NCBI RefSeq assembly: GCF_000208745.1
Contig: NC_030857.1
Location: forward strand, 2,011,664-2,075,663
From: Theobroma cacao
Taxonomy: Eukaryota > Streptophyta > Magnoliopsida > Malvales > Malvaceae
Reading direction: 5' to 3'
DNA length: 64,000 nucleotides
Part shown: positions 41,201 to 51,600 of the stretch, piece by piece
Position numbering within the stretch: the stretch's first letter is position 1
Layout: each line of letters begins with the position of its first letter
The notes under the pieces: generated by a model
What the model was told of the DNA's origin: nothing
Database searches by the model: none
The model's input: only the letters and a program-made list of their open reading frames with translations
Translations under genes and position numbers: made by a program

Positions 41201-42647
41201 CCCTCCTCCAAGTACTCCTGAGCTTCATCCCTGAGATGCAATCTAATCTCAGTACCACGTCCCAGTGGTTCATTCCAAGTGTCCTCAGATATTGCAAATG
41301 CCCCATCAGCCTTTGATTCCCATACATATCTGAAAATCAAAACAGATTCATTAAATAATTATTTAATGATCAGTCTAACACCTCTATAACAACTACATTA
41401 AACTCAGAAGACTCACTGTTTGTCATCATTGTGTTTACTAATGACTTCAACATAGTCTGCCACCAGATATACAGAGTAGAACCCAACTCCAAACTGCCCA
41501 ATCAGGTTAAGATCTCCACTGCTCTGCATTTTCTCAACAAATGCTGCATACAAAAGAAAAATCAATTATTACGTCATTAATACTTGAATCAAATTTTATT
41601 CTGCTTTAACAGTAGCAATTGCAGTAAATAAACCTAAGATTCACTTACCAGAAGTTCCAGACTTCGCAATTGTTCCCAAGTGCTTGATTAAATCTTCTTT
41701 GGTCATTCCTATACCTCTGTCACGAAGTGTGAGAATTTTCTTCTCTTTGTCCAGCTTAATCTGCAATGCCATCGCGTTTTAAGGCTCAAACAAGATACAG
41801 TTCTTCTTTACATGCATCAATATTGACACAGAAATTCTCCATTTACATGCTCTTTTTACAGCATTATAGTAATTCTCCCTAAAATTATTGGTTAACCGAG
41901 TTTTCTACATTAATATTCTACAACACAATGTTCTAAAGTGTAACACTAACCTGGATCTCCAGCTTGGCAGTGTCACCTTCACCCAAAACTTCTTTGTCTG
42001 TGAGTGAAAGGAACCTAATCTTGTCCAACGCCTAAAATTTAAAAAAAAAATCCATTCAAAAATTAAGTTCATAAATAATAACCGAAAACATTCACAAAAG
42101 AAAGACAGAAAACATACATCAGAAGCATTGGATATCAACTCCCTGAGGAAAATATCCTTGTTGCTATAAAGAGAATTGATAATAATATCCATAAGCCGAG
42201 ACACCTCAGCCTGGAACTCAAACTTCTCCGCATTACTGCGAAGCGATCTCGAAGAGATCGATTCCGATTCTCTGAAAAAATAAAAAGAAACGAAAATTAT
42301 TTACAGATTCAGAATATAACAAATAAAGATAAAAAGTAAAGAACAGCATATTCTAAAACAGAACTATACCAACCTTTTAACTACATCAGAATCAGTTTGT
42401 AAACCGTTAGGCACAGCGCCGATCTTTTCCTCAACTTTTGGAGGATCTACGGCTCCTTCATCAGCATTTGCTTGTACTTTTCTCCCTGAAACAACCGTAG
42501 ATCCAGATTCAGCATTCGAACGCTAATATAATCGATAAAAAAAATTCTGGAAACGAAAAACAAAAACAACGTGAGCTAACCTTGATCTGAGAGGAGACTG
42601 AGAAGGCAAAGAAGAATCAAAGCGGAAGGGATCGCCCACTTCCTCAT
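38204..42647 (-). CDS. HSP90-7: Endoplasmin homolog, ER HSP90 (GRP94 / SHEPHERD type)
   Basis: This is the ATP-driven chaperone of the ER lumen; the Arabidopsis orthologue folds CLAVATA and TLR-like receptor proteins. Fifteen exons (42647-42581, 42485-42374, 42271-42118, 42031-41951, 41760-41649, 41543-41417, 41329-41191, 41022-40905, 40733-40531, 40412-40197, 40082-39917, 39790-39616, 39457-39307, 39152-38748, 38482-38204) give 834 residues. Seen in order: a signal peptide (residues 1-23), then the GHKL ATPase domain with [25 protein letters not shown] and [17 protein letters not shown]. Next come an acidic charged linker (about 285-340), a middle domain with the catalytic-loop SREMLQ, and a C-terminal domain with [15 protein letters not shown]. 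The protein ends in KDEL. Intron 11 has a GC donor. All phases agree. Confidence 0.97.
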
Positions 42648-42743
42648 TGTTTGCTTCGGCTTCTTTTACTAGTAGCTTAGACTCAGTGGAATAATCAGTT
42701 AAGATTTGGTTATCTATTGGATATGTTGAGTCGGTTCGCGAGT

Positions 42744-42752
42744 TTTTATATA
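42744..42752 (-). promoter_or_regulatory. TATA box of HSP90B
   Basis: The minus strand reads TATATAAAA about 97 bases upstream of the start codon at 42647, in the expected place for a core promoter. It lies downstream of the ER-stress elements. Confidence 0.75.
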
Positions 42753-42891
42753 GCGAAGGTTTTAGTCATGGGGAGGCTTTAGATCTTGCGTGGATTGGAC
42801 TACTAGGGACTGACGCTGGTGTTAGGAGTGTTTCGATTGGTTAGCGGTGCCAGCATGGAGGATCGAACGGTTAAGGGTTTTGTTCATCGAA

Positions 42892-42910
42892 CGTGGCGAA
42901 ATGTTATTGG
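42892..42910 (-). promoter_or_regulatory. ER stress response element (ERSE), proximal
   Basis: On the minus strand this reads CCAAT, nine bases, CCACG, a perfect match to the ERSE consensus CCAAT-N9-CCACG. It is 245 bases upstream of the HSP90B start codon. ERSE is bound by NF-Y with bZIP28-type factors in plants during the unfolded protein response. Confidence 0.85.
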
Positions 42911-42926
42911 TTTCTGTTTGTCTCTT

Positions 42927-42934
42927 TGACGTGG
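42927..42934 (+). promoter_or_regulatory. TGACGTGG (UPRE-like) box, proximal
   Basis: TGACGTGG matches the unfolded-protein-response element core bound by bZIP60/bZIP28 type factors. It is 16 bases beyond the proximal ERSE, and the same arrangement recurs 150 bases further upstream. Confidence 0.7.
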
Positions 42935-43041
42935 AGAAGCCTAGTGTTATGGCCGGCCCCACGAGACGACTTCGGCACCTGTAGTCTACTTGACCGATGG
43001 ATCGTCAACGGTGGATGATCAAGCGGTTTTGATTTTGGAAA

Positions 43042-43060
43042 CGTGGCGTATCACGATTGG
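43042..43060 (-). promoter_or_regulatory. ER stress response element (ERSE), distal
   Basis: A second perfect CCAAT-N9-CCACG on the minus strand, exactly 150 bases upstream of the first. The nine spacer bases differ between the two copies while both half-sites are kept. Confidence 0.85.
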
Positions 43061-43076
43061 ATGTTAATTCCGTGCT

Positions 43077-43084
43077 TGACGTGG
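43077..43084 (+). promoter_or_regulatory. TGACGTGG (UPRE-like) box, distal
   Basis: A second TGACGTGG, exactly 150 bases from the first and with the same spacing to its ERSE. It forms part of the duplicated ER-stress module. Confidence 0.7.
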
Positions 43085-44769
43085 ATGAATTAAGATTTCT
43101 AGATAGTTCTACGGGGCATGTTTGGTGGCGGGAATATCTGTACTCCAACCACGGACTATACTTTCATGCTTTAAGTTCGGCAAATTTTTCCATTTTAAAA
43201 TATCATTGATCATTTATCTACCCATAAGAATTAGAGAGTCAAACTAGTATATCATATTTATTCTTGACTTCACCATACTTATGAATGACACATTTATTCC
43301 TGAATTCACCATAATTAAATTATGAATCTATTATCATATTCTCTTCATATATTTAGAATAATTCTTGAAACAATAAATGTGTGGATAATCATAATAAGTT
43401 ATACCAATTTTTAAGAGAATAATGATTCGTAGCATTCCAATTTTATGTTAGATGGAATTGTAAATATTTTATTTTCATTTGCTCTAAAATAATAAAATAT
43501 AAAGTTTAAGATAAATATAAAAGGTAAATACTAAGAAAATACTCAAATTATTTTAAAAAAGATATAATATTTTAAAGGTAAGAGCAAAATCGGATTGAAA
43601 TAAAATTTTAAGTCTGAGCAATAACACTCTCCTTTAAATTTTTTTCTTTTAAAAAAAAATTTGAGGAGTTTAAATCTAACAAATCAACCGCCTTAGTATA
43701 TATTTGTTAAAACCAGTATATAACAAGTTTTCCTATTTTATGTTAATAAAAGTATAACATAATTCCTTTATGATATCTTTACATTGTAATAGAAACAATA
43801 AATGAAATTTATTGGGATGAGATTTGGATAGAATTTAGTTCCTTATAGTTTATAAAACTATATATATATACTAAGCTTTGGAAAAATATTTTATTTTATT
43901 TTTTAATAAAATTATAAAGCTACTGGCCAAAGACCATGGAGGGGATTATTTGATAGGTTCAATCTCCATATCCGAGTGAGATATCATTTTAATACTCGAC
44001 AAACAAATATTATTAAAAAAAAAGAAAAATTGCTTTGATTCAAAGTTACTTCATTTTGAATTACGTTTCTCTTCTGCAGAAAACATAGGTATGCCCTAAA
44101 GATAAGTTTAAGTCTATTTAAAAAATTAATGTCATGATTTATGACTTGGGGTCATCGACCACATGATTTTGGCACCATGGAAAGAAGTCGAAAAGTGGAA
44201 GATTCTCAGCAGGTGCAACTGTATATAAGTCTTTATCGTGTTCGCTTTTCAAGTCTTCGAATGACTCGTGTTGATCGGGGTAGTTTTTTCATCCATTGTC
44301 CCAGCACTTTCGTTGAAGAAACTGATGCAATGATTTGTTCAAAAGACCCACTTTCGTGGCCAATAGAAGAAAGGGACTGAGGTGTTTCGATTTTTTTATG
44401 GAGAGGGACAAACTTATGTGTATAAACCACTTACCCAAAATCATATCGAATTATCTTTTAATCAAATAATGTAATTTATAAATAAGTAAATTACTTTTTA
44501 AAAATAAATATTTTAATTTTTTTTACTAATAAAATGACAATATTTTATTTACAAACAATACTTGAAAAAATAAATGTCTATAATTTACATATTTTCTAAT
44601 TATGACAATTCTAGTAGTAATCTAATAGTAAAATGATAACAATTTTGGAAACCTATCATGCTTTTTATTTATAATTATTAAACATAAATACACTGTAAAT
44701 CGAGAGAGGAAAGTTAATGAACTTTTAAAATCATAGAGAAATTAATCCGATTAAGTTTGTAAATAATAA

Positions 44770-44965
44770 TGAATAATGAAAAAACAAGTATAAGTTGTTA
44801 AAAAAAAAAAAGCAAAACAAAGAAGTGAGATCTGATTCAGTACGGGTTGTAAATTTGAGATCGGATTCTGTATGGGTCACAGGCCCATGGTAGGTTCTGC
44901 GGTCAAGTTCCAAAATCCAAATTTTTTTTATGTACCTGGACCTAACTGGAACGCAAACTCGCTTG
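44770..44965 (+). repeat. Partial duplicate of the helicase gene promoter
   Basis: The text here matches 48265-48440 (AACAAGTATAA, GATTCAGTA, ACAGGCCCATGG, GGTTCTGCGGTC). It includes the site II-like GGCCCA. With the exon fragment at 45703-46016 it shows that a 5' piece of the helicase gene was duplicated about 3 kb upstream. Confidence 0.8.
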
Positions 44966-45004
44966 CTCTACATCCTGTTCCCATGTCTTGAATATGACGC
45001 TTGA

Positions 45005-45690
45005 TACTTTACAGCACAACATGATTACAGTAATGTGGTTGTAAAAAACATAATATTATAATATTTGATATATAAATAAAGTAATTATTAAAATATATAA
45101 AAAATAATATTATAATATTAAATTTATAAGTATTTTATTAAAAATATAATATTAATTTTCATAATGACTTTTATTTATTAAAATGTAAGTGTAATATATT
45201 TATATTTTTTATCGTTAATTTTTATATAATATCATCTCTTAAATATATTTTTAACATCATATATTTTATTTATTTTTTATTATAATTTTATATATTTTAT
45301 TTTTATTTCTTTAATATAATTTTTTATATTATATATTTTATTTTAATTTCTTTTACTTATATTATATAATTTTTAATTTATTATACTATATTATATTATA
45401 TTTTAATTATTATATTATATATTATATTTTAATATTTTTATTTTAATTATAATATTATAAAATATTTTTAACAAAATAATAAAGTTGAATGATAAAAATA
45501 TTTTTAATAATATTACAAAATATAATGTGATATGATTACATTGATTTTTTACTACAATCATATTACATTCCTTAACTGTAATATGATTATATTATAATCT
45601 TACATTACAGTAATTTATTACAAAATAAATATTATAATATAATTTAATTGAATATATTATAGATAATGTGCTTCCACTTTTTTCGTATCA
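45005..45690. mobile_element. AT-rich block, possible MITE-like insertion
   Basis: This block of nearly pure A and T separates the duplicated promoter from the duplicated exon. Its edges carry related text (GATTACAGTAATGTGG near 45023 and TTACATTACAGTAATTTA near 45600), and the 3' part contains several near-palindromic GTAATATGATTA words. Exact terminal repeats and a target duplication were not resolved. Confidence 0.35.
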
Positions 45691-45702
45691 AACATTACCT
45701 AA

Positions 45703-46016
45703 GTTTCATATTCAAAGCACCCAATGACAAAGAACTCAAGCTCGAGGAATCCAAGAAAGACGACAATGAAGAAGCAACGGAAGAACAAAGAGCATAAACG
45801 GAAGCATAAGAGAAACCTTCTAAATCAAAACGTAAGTCTCAATCTCCATGGGACTTCACTTCTTACTCCGAATTCATTGCAGAATAACACGCACGTCGTG
45901 GAACCACCTTCGTTGATTTCAAAATCTTCAAAATCCTCCAACGCTCTGGTCCATAACAGTAAGAGGAGACCTCCGATTCTGAACTCCACAAACAAGCAAT
46001 TTTCTCTTATTACTTA
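45703..46016 (+). pseudogene. Broken copy of exon 1 of the DEAD-box helicase gene
   Basis: The sequence aligns with 48628-48935 along its whole length (TTTCATATTC, GAAGCACCCA, CCATGGGACTT, TTACTCCGAA, ACACGCACG). The start codon is destroyed, small indels shift the frame, and stop codons appear (for example GCATAA near 45791 and GAATAA near 45887). Homology ends just past the exon 1 donor site. No further exons follow. Confidence 0.9.
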
Positions 46017-46635
46017 AGAAAAAAAAATTGATGTTTATAACTTAAATATTTTTCAATTATCATGATTCTACCGAAAAAATAACTCATTAACATGATACAT
46101 GGAGTTGAATAGTAAAAAAAAAAATTCAAGATTGTGTTTTTTTTATAATTATTAAACATAAATGAACTAAGGAAAGTGAATGAATTTTTAAGATAATTGA
46201 GAAATTAATCAAATTAAGTTTGTAGATAATAATGAATAATGAGAAGAGTAATTTGTAAAATTTTTTCAATAATTGATTTAAAAAATTTTGTAAATAAGTT
46301 TAAAATAATAAAAGATAGAATTAATTATAAATTAAACTTAAGCTGATTCTATTATTTTAAACAATCTATATTTGTATGTTGTGTGCAATGTTTGTTTATA
46401 ATCATTTGAGAAGTTAATTAACAAAGATAACCAGTTTCTAAAGTAAAAAATTCAATTCTATTAATTCAATTTGCATGAATTTACGACATTTAAGATAATA
46501 AAAAAAAATTAAAGTTTGTTTAGAGTGATATGTTTTTTTATTTTTTGTTTCTACTTTCCTTTAATTGTTTGTTTTATGGTTTCAAAGCAGGGGAAAGAAA
46601 TAATCCAAATAAAAAAAAAACTGTAAAATAGATAT

Positions 46636-46945
46636 GTGAAATAAGGAAGAGGAGGGAGGGGCACAAAAACATAAGATTACGGTGAGAGGAAGTGATGGTT
46701 GTTTTTGAAGGAAATTTCTTAGAATTGAGTGAGAAGAAAAAAGAAAAACAAAATACCATTTCATTAAAATTGAAAAAATATTTTAAAAGTAAAATAAGTG
46801 AAAGAAGGAAGGGAGAGAGAGGCACAAAACATGAGATTTTGATTAGAGGAAGTGATGATTGTTTTTAAAGGGAAATCTTGGAAATTGAGTGAGAAGAAAA
46901 AAGAAAAATAAAATACTATTTCATTAAAATTGAAAAAAATATTCC
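46636..46945. repeat. 163-bp tandem duplication
   Basis: The unit at 46636-46798 is repeated from 46799. Shared words are GTGAAA, GGCACAAAA, AGAGGAAGTGATG, GAGTGAGAAGAAAAAAGAAAAA and ATTTCATTAAAATTGAAAAAA. It is non-coding. Confidence 0.9.
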
Positions 46946-48029
46946 AATCATGTGTGAGAAGTGACTGTGAGAAAAAAAAAAAAACATAACACAAAAAAAA
47001 AAAAAAGTCTAGCCATCAACAAAAAAGGAAAAAATTTTAAAATTAGAGCTCAACAGAAATCGAACCTAAACTAATTAATGGTTTTGCTACGAAGCTTATC
47101 GCTATTCCAAAAAAAGTTGTTCAATATAACTAGAAATGACAAAAATATATATCTTAAATTTTATTATATGATTTTTAAAAAGAATAAAAAATTGAGGGGT
47201 GGTGGTGAGTATAGTTATTAGTATTATTATTTACGTCAGGTTTTTTTATGTATAGATCACGTTTCTTACTTTATTTATTCTGTAATTCAACTAAAGTTGT
47301 TAAACTCTAGTCATCAATTTTAGAAATCTAATGACATCTAACAAAAAGAGTAACATTATAAAGGTAGTCGTTAGTACAAAAGCAATAATGTATGTTTAGA
47401 AACATAAAACCACTGAAATAAAATAGTCTATCTCATTAAGGTTTAGGGAAAATATATCTCAAAAAATATCTGAAAAATTATAGTATTTAATAGGCATGAA
47501 AGTTTTCTTAATTAAACTTACTCCTGAATATAACGACATTAAAATATAAGCAAAACCATAAAACAATTGAAATAGGACATTTTATCCAAGTAAAATACTC
47601 AAAATAAATCAAGAATTCATTAAAAATTAAATTTTATATCGTCAACAAAAAGAAAAGAGTTCACATGAACAGCACCATACTACCTTTATCATATTGTAAA
47701 ATGTTGAGAAGCCCATAAAAATCGTTACCTCCTTAAAAGACAAAAATGCTCATGTAACATTTTGAGAAGATAACAATTTTCTTTACGGAAATGAGAAAGT
47801 CAAGGGGGAAAAGACCAAAAAACCCTCAACGTTCTCTAAAATACCAAAACCCCATAAAACCCCCATCATTGTGAAGACAACAAAACTCAAAATATTTTTG
47901 CAAAACACCAAAAATAACTCAATAAAAAATAAGCAAGTAAATATAAACACACAAAATTACCTTCAACATCTTCTAAAATACCCGAAACCTCATCAGGAAA
48001 AAAAATTAAACAAACACCCTCAACAAATA

Positions 48030-48245
48030 ACGAAATACCACACATATCCGGAGACAATTCAACCCAAATCAAGGCACCACGTGTCAAACATATTACACAT
48101 GTGTCAACTAACTAACCTACTTAGGGACAACAAATAACAAAAATACTACACATGTCTTGGACACATGTCTTGGACACAATTCAATCCAAATCGAGCTAAA
48201 TAATTAGGCTATATATGTGTCAACCAATTAGCCTATTTAGGGACA
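48030..48245. repeat. Imperfect direct repeat of about 115 bp
   Basis: ACAATTCAACCCAAATC and TGTGTCAACTAACTAACCTACTTAGGGACA recur as ACAATTCAATCCAAATC and TGTGTCAACCAATTAGCCTATTTAGGGACA about 115 bases further on. A 14-base unit (CATGTCTTGGACA) is also doubled near 48150-48178. Confidence 0.75.
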
Positions 48246-48355
48246 TCTTTTAATATATGTAGATGCAGATAAGAAAAACAAGTATAAATTGTAAAAAAAA
48301 AAACAAAAGGAAAAAGAAAAAATAAGAAGGGAGATTTGATTCAGTATTGGCCACA

Positions 48356-48361
48356 GGCCCA
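48356..48361 (+). promoter_or_regulatory. Site II-like GGCCCA motif of the helicase promoter
   Basis: GGCCCA lies about 260 bases upstream of the start codon and, with the telo-box at 48482, forms the pair often seen in plant promoters of ribosome biogenesis genes (TCP-bound site II plus telo-box). It is retained in the duplicated promoter fragment at 44770-44965. Confidence 0.5.
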
Positions 48362-48481
48362 TGGTTAGGTTCTGCGGTCCAAGTTTCAAAATGCAAATCT
48401 TTTTATGGACCTGTATCGAACCAGGCAAGAAGCTCATTCTGACCCAACCCAATTATTAAAACGGAGAGTATTACATAAAAG

Positions 48482-48490
48482 TTAGGGTTT
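48482..48490 (+). promoter_or_regulatory. Telo-box of the helicase promoter
   Basis: TTAGGGTTT (reverse complement AAACCCTAA) lies 129 bases upstream of the start codon, probably close to the transcription start. Telo-boxes are enriched in promoters of translation and ribosome biogenesis genes, which fits the inferred function. Confidence 0.6.
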
Positions 48491-48618
48491 ATGGGTTTTG
48501 GTCTTGAAGTAAAAGCAATGACACCGTTAACGTTTCTCGCTTCTTTTTGCCTCCCATCGTTTAGAAATTCCACTTCCAAACCGCGGAACGAAAACTCTCT
48601 TTGCTCCTCATTCTACCC

Positions 48619-51600
48619 ATGGCTCCGAGTTTCATATTCGAAGCACCCAGCGATGAAGAACCCGAGTTCGAGGAATCCGAGGAAGAAGACAATGAAGAAG
48701 CAGAGGAAGAAGAAGGAGCAGAAGCGGAAGAGAAACCTTCTAAACCGAAACGCAAGTCTCAATCCCCATGGGACTTCGCTTCTTACTCCGAATCCGTTGC
48801 AGAAGAACACGCACGCCGTGGAACCACCTCCGTCGATTTCAAAATCTCCAAAATCCTCCAACAAAGCTCTGCTCCAGAGCAGCAAGAGGAGATCTCCGAT
48901 TCGGAACCCGACAAACAAGTAATTCTCTCTCATTACTCTATTCTTTGACTTTTAAATTTTAAAATTCGTTTTGTTTTGGATTAATATCTGTTTTCTATTT
49001 ATCAGGTGGATTATAGATCAGAAGATGATGATGAGGAAAAGAGCAATGCAGGTGAGAGTAAATCGTTCTTCGCGCCATCTGAAGGAGCGTCCTTTCATGC
49101 AAATTCTTTCATGGAGCTCAATCTTTCGCGCCCTTTGCTTCGAGCTTGTGAGGCGTTGGGTTACACTAAGCCTACACCTATCCAGGTCTCCATTTTCACT
49201 TCATTTTATAAATTTTTAATTCATTATTGAAGTTTTTTGAATGAACCCTTTGCCTATTTTCTTTTATAGGCTGCATGTATACCCTTAGCCTTGACCGGGC
49301 GCGATATATGCGGGAGCGCAGTTACTGGTTCTGGGAAGGTATATTTCTTTTGATCTTCATCGCTTCTATTCCGCTAATTTTTTTATTAGATATCTGATTT
49401 GTTTTCAAATGCTTATATTTTTAATCCTTATGCAGACGGCTGCCTACGCGTTACCTACACTAGAAAGGCTGCTATTCCGTCCTAAACGGATTTCAGCGAT
49501 ACGGGTTCTTATCCTTACGCCGGCGAGAGAGTTGGCGGTGCAGTAAGTAGACATAATACTTTGAACAATTTCATGTTCTATCACAAATTTATTCGGGATT
49601 GTGGTTATGCTTTGTGTAAGGAAATTTAGAACTTTTGCTAATGCAATTATGTTATCATGAGCTAGTGGATATCAGTTTGTAGATTTGCATACATGGATAG
49701 TTTATTGCAAAAATTTGTTAGGCTTTACAGTTAAATCTTTTGAGGCTTCAAGCTTTATCGAAACTATAAATATCTTTAATTTGTATTTGTGGTGATTCAT
49801 TAAGGTGTAAATCTTACTTGTTGTTCATATGTTTCAGGGTTCACAGTATGATAGAGAAACTTGCTCAGTTTACTGATATTAGATGTTGTCTGGTTGTTGG
49901 TGGGCTTTCATTAAAGGTTTGACCTGTTGATTTCCATCCTTACTTAGCTAAATTTGCAATCACCTTTGGTACTGGCAAAAGGATATTCCTCTGATGCTTT
50001 CATTCCTCCTTTTTATGTGCTTCTTTGTCTTTAACTCAGTTGAAGTTGCATCCACTTATTTCAGTCAATAAATGTTAATCACCCTTTTCTAAACTTTTTG
50101 AACCTTTTGCCTGGTTTCTGTAACTGATATCATTGAAACTCTCGTAATGACAAATAAAAGGATATTTTTTTCAGATGAATACAGAGCCCTTCTTATACAG
50201 CCTGCTTACTTGAAAGTTGATATTACCAATTTAAATAATTATATGTATTTCTATGCTTATCTTGTCCACTATTTTTTGACGTCATCGTTATACTAGGCAC
50301 AAGAGTCAGCTTTGAGATTAATGCCTGACATTGTTGTGGCTACTCCTGGACGCATGATAGACCATTTGCGCAATTCCATGTCTGTGGATTTGGACGATCT
50401 TGCAGTTTTGATCCTTGATGAGGCAGATCGTCTTCTAGAGCTTGGATTCAGTGCTGAAATTCATGAATTGGTACCTCCTTCTTACATATCTATTTCTATA
50501 TATGAGTTGTAATGATAAGTGAATATATTGAATTCATTAAATGATGTGGATGAGTGGTTTATTATTGACTTCCTAAATTGACAGGCTTTGTCTAATTCTT
50601 ATGACGTAGTAGGATGCCGAGGTAAAGCTGCTATCCCTTTTGGAAGCAGTAATAGTTTATTCTGCCAGGAGTAATTAAATGGAAATATGTAGATAAACTA
50701 GTTCCTTTTCCATTTAATAGCAATAATTTTCACTTACTAATCTACCTACTTATGTTACCTGCTTTGAATTGAATTTGTTTCTTTTCACTTGTATGTGATC
50801 TGCTGCAACTTATCTACAGGTCCGTCTTTGTCCTAAAAGGAGACAGACTATGCTGTTTTCAGCTACAATGACAGAAGAAGTTGATGAGCTTGTCAAGCTT
50901 TCTTTGACCAGACCCTTGCGTCTCTCAGCTGACCCATCAGCAAAACGGCCAGCAACATTGACTGAGGAGTAAATTTCTTAGTACTTTTTCAGTCTGTTTT
51001 GCTTGCCGTTTTCCACTGTTCTGTATTCTGACTATGTGATCATTAATATTATTTGTGCAGGGTTGTAAGGATACGTCGAATGCGTGAAGTAAATCAAGAA
51101 GCAGTTCTTCTGTCATTGTGTTCAAAGACTTTCACATCCAAAGTGATCATCTTCAGGTCTTTATCACACATATGTAGATAATCATGCTGATTTGACTATT
51201 TATATCAATTAGGATACTCAGATGTTTTGATACTAATGTCACATTTCGTTAATTTGCTGTTTCTTTATGGATGACTACACTTGTTCTCACCTCTGAGGAA
51301 AAACTTAGAATCAATACTGAAAATATGATTTGTTACTCTTTTATTTCAGTTTAATATATAACCATGTTTTGTGCTGATGAGTGTTCTTTACCCCCTATAT
51401 CACTGGTCAAACCCTTTTTTTATCCTTTGTGGTCATCCTGTCCATGAAAGCTGCCAACCTTGTTGTCGAACTTTGTCAATTATATGACTTTAGAAATGAT
51501 AGTCCATCTCATTTGGCAGTGGAACCAAGCAGGCTGCACACAGGTTGAAGATTTTGTTTCAGTTGGCTGGCCTTCAAGCAGCTGAGCTTCATGGAGATCT

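Larger units (their letters stand above)
43100..48480. other. Repeat-rich intergenic DNA between HSP90B and the helicase gene
   Basis: No intact gene is seen. The stretch is very AT-rich and contains a broken partial copy of the next gene's promoter and first exon, an AT-rich insertion-like block and two local duplications, listed separately. The remainder (43100-44770, 47000-47870) shows only short open frames without recognisable products. Confidence 0.6.

Noticed and set aside
42788..42800. CGTGGATTGG considered as ERSE-II
   Set aside because: ERSE-II needs ATTGG-N-CCACG; here the two parts abut in another orientation, so the match fails.
47871..48137. 88-codon plus-strand frame rich in Asn, Lys and Gln
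   Set aside because: It consists of AT-rich repeat sequence shared with 48150-48245 and has no protein-like character.
48491..48922. 143-codon frame over helicase exon 1
   Set aside because: It overlaps the acidic N-terminus in a different frame and ends at the exon 1 donor; the conserved frame begins at 48619.
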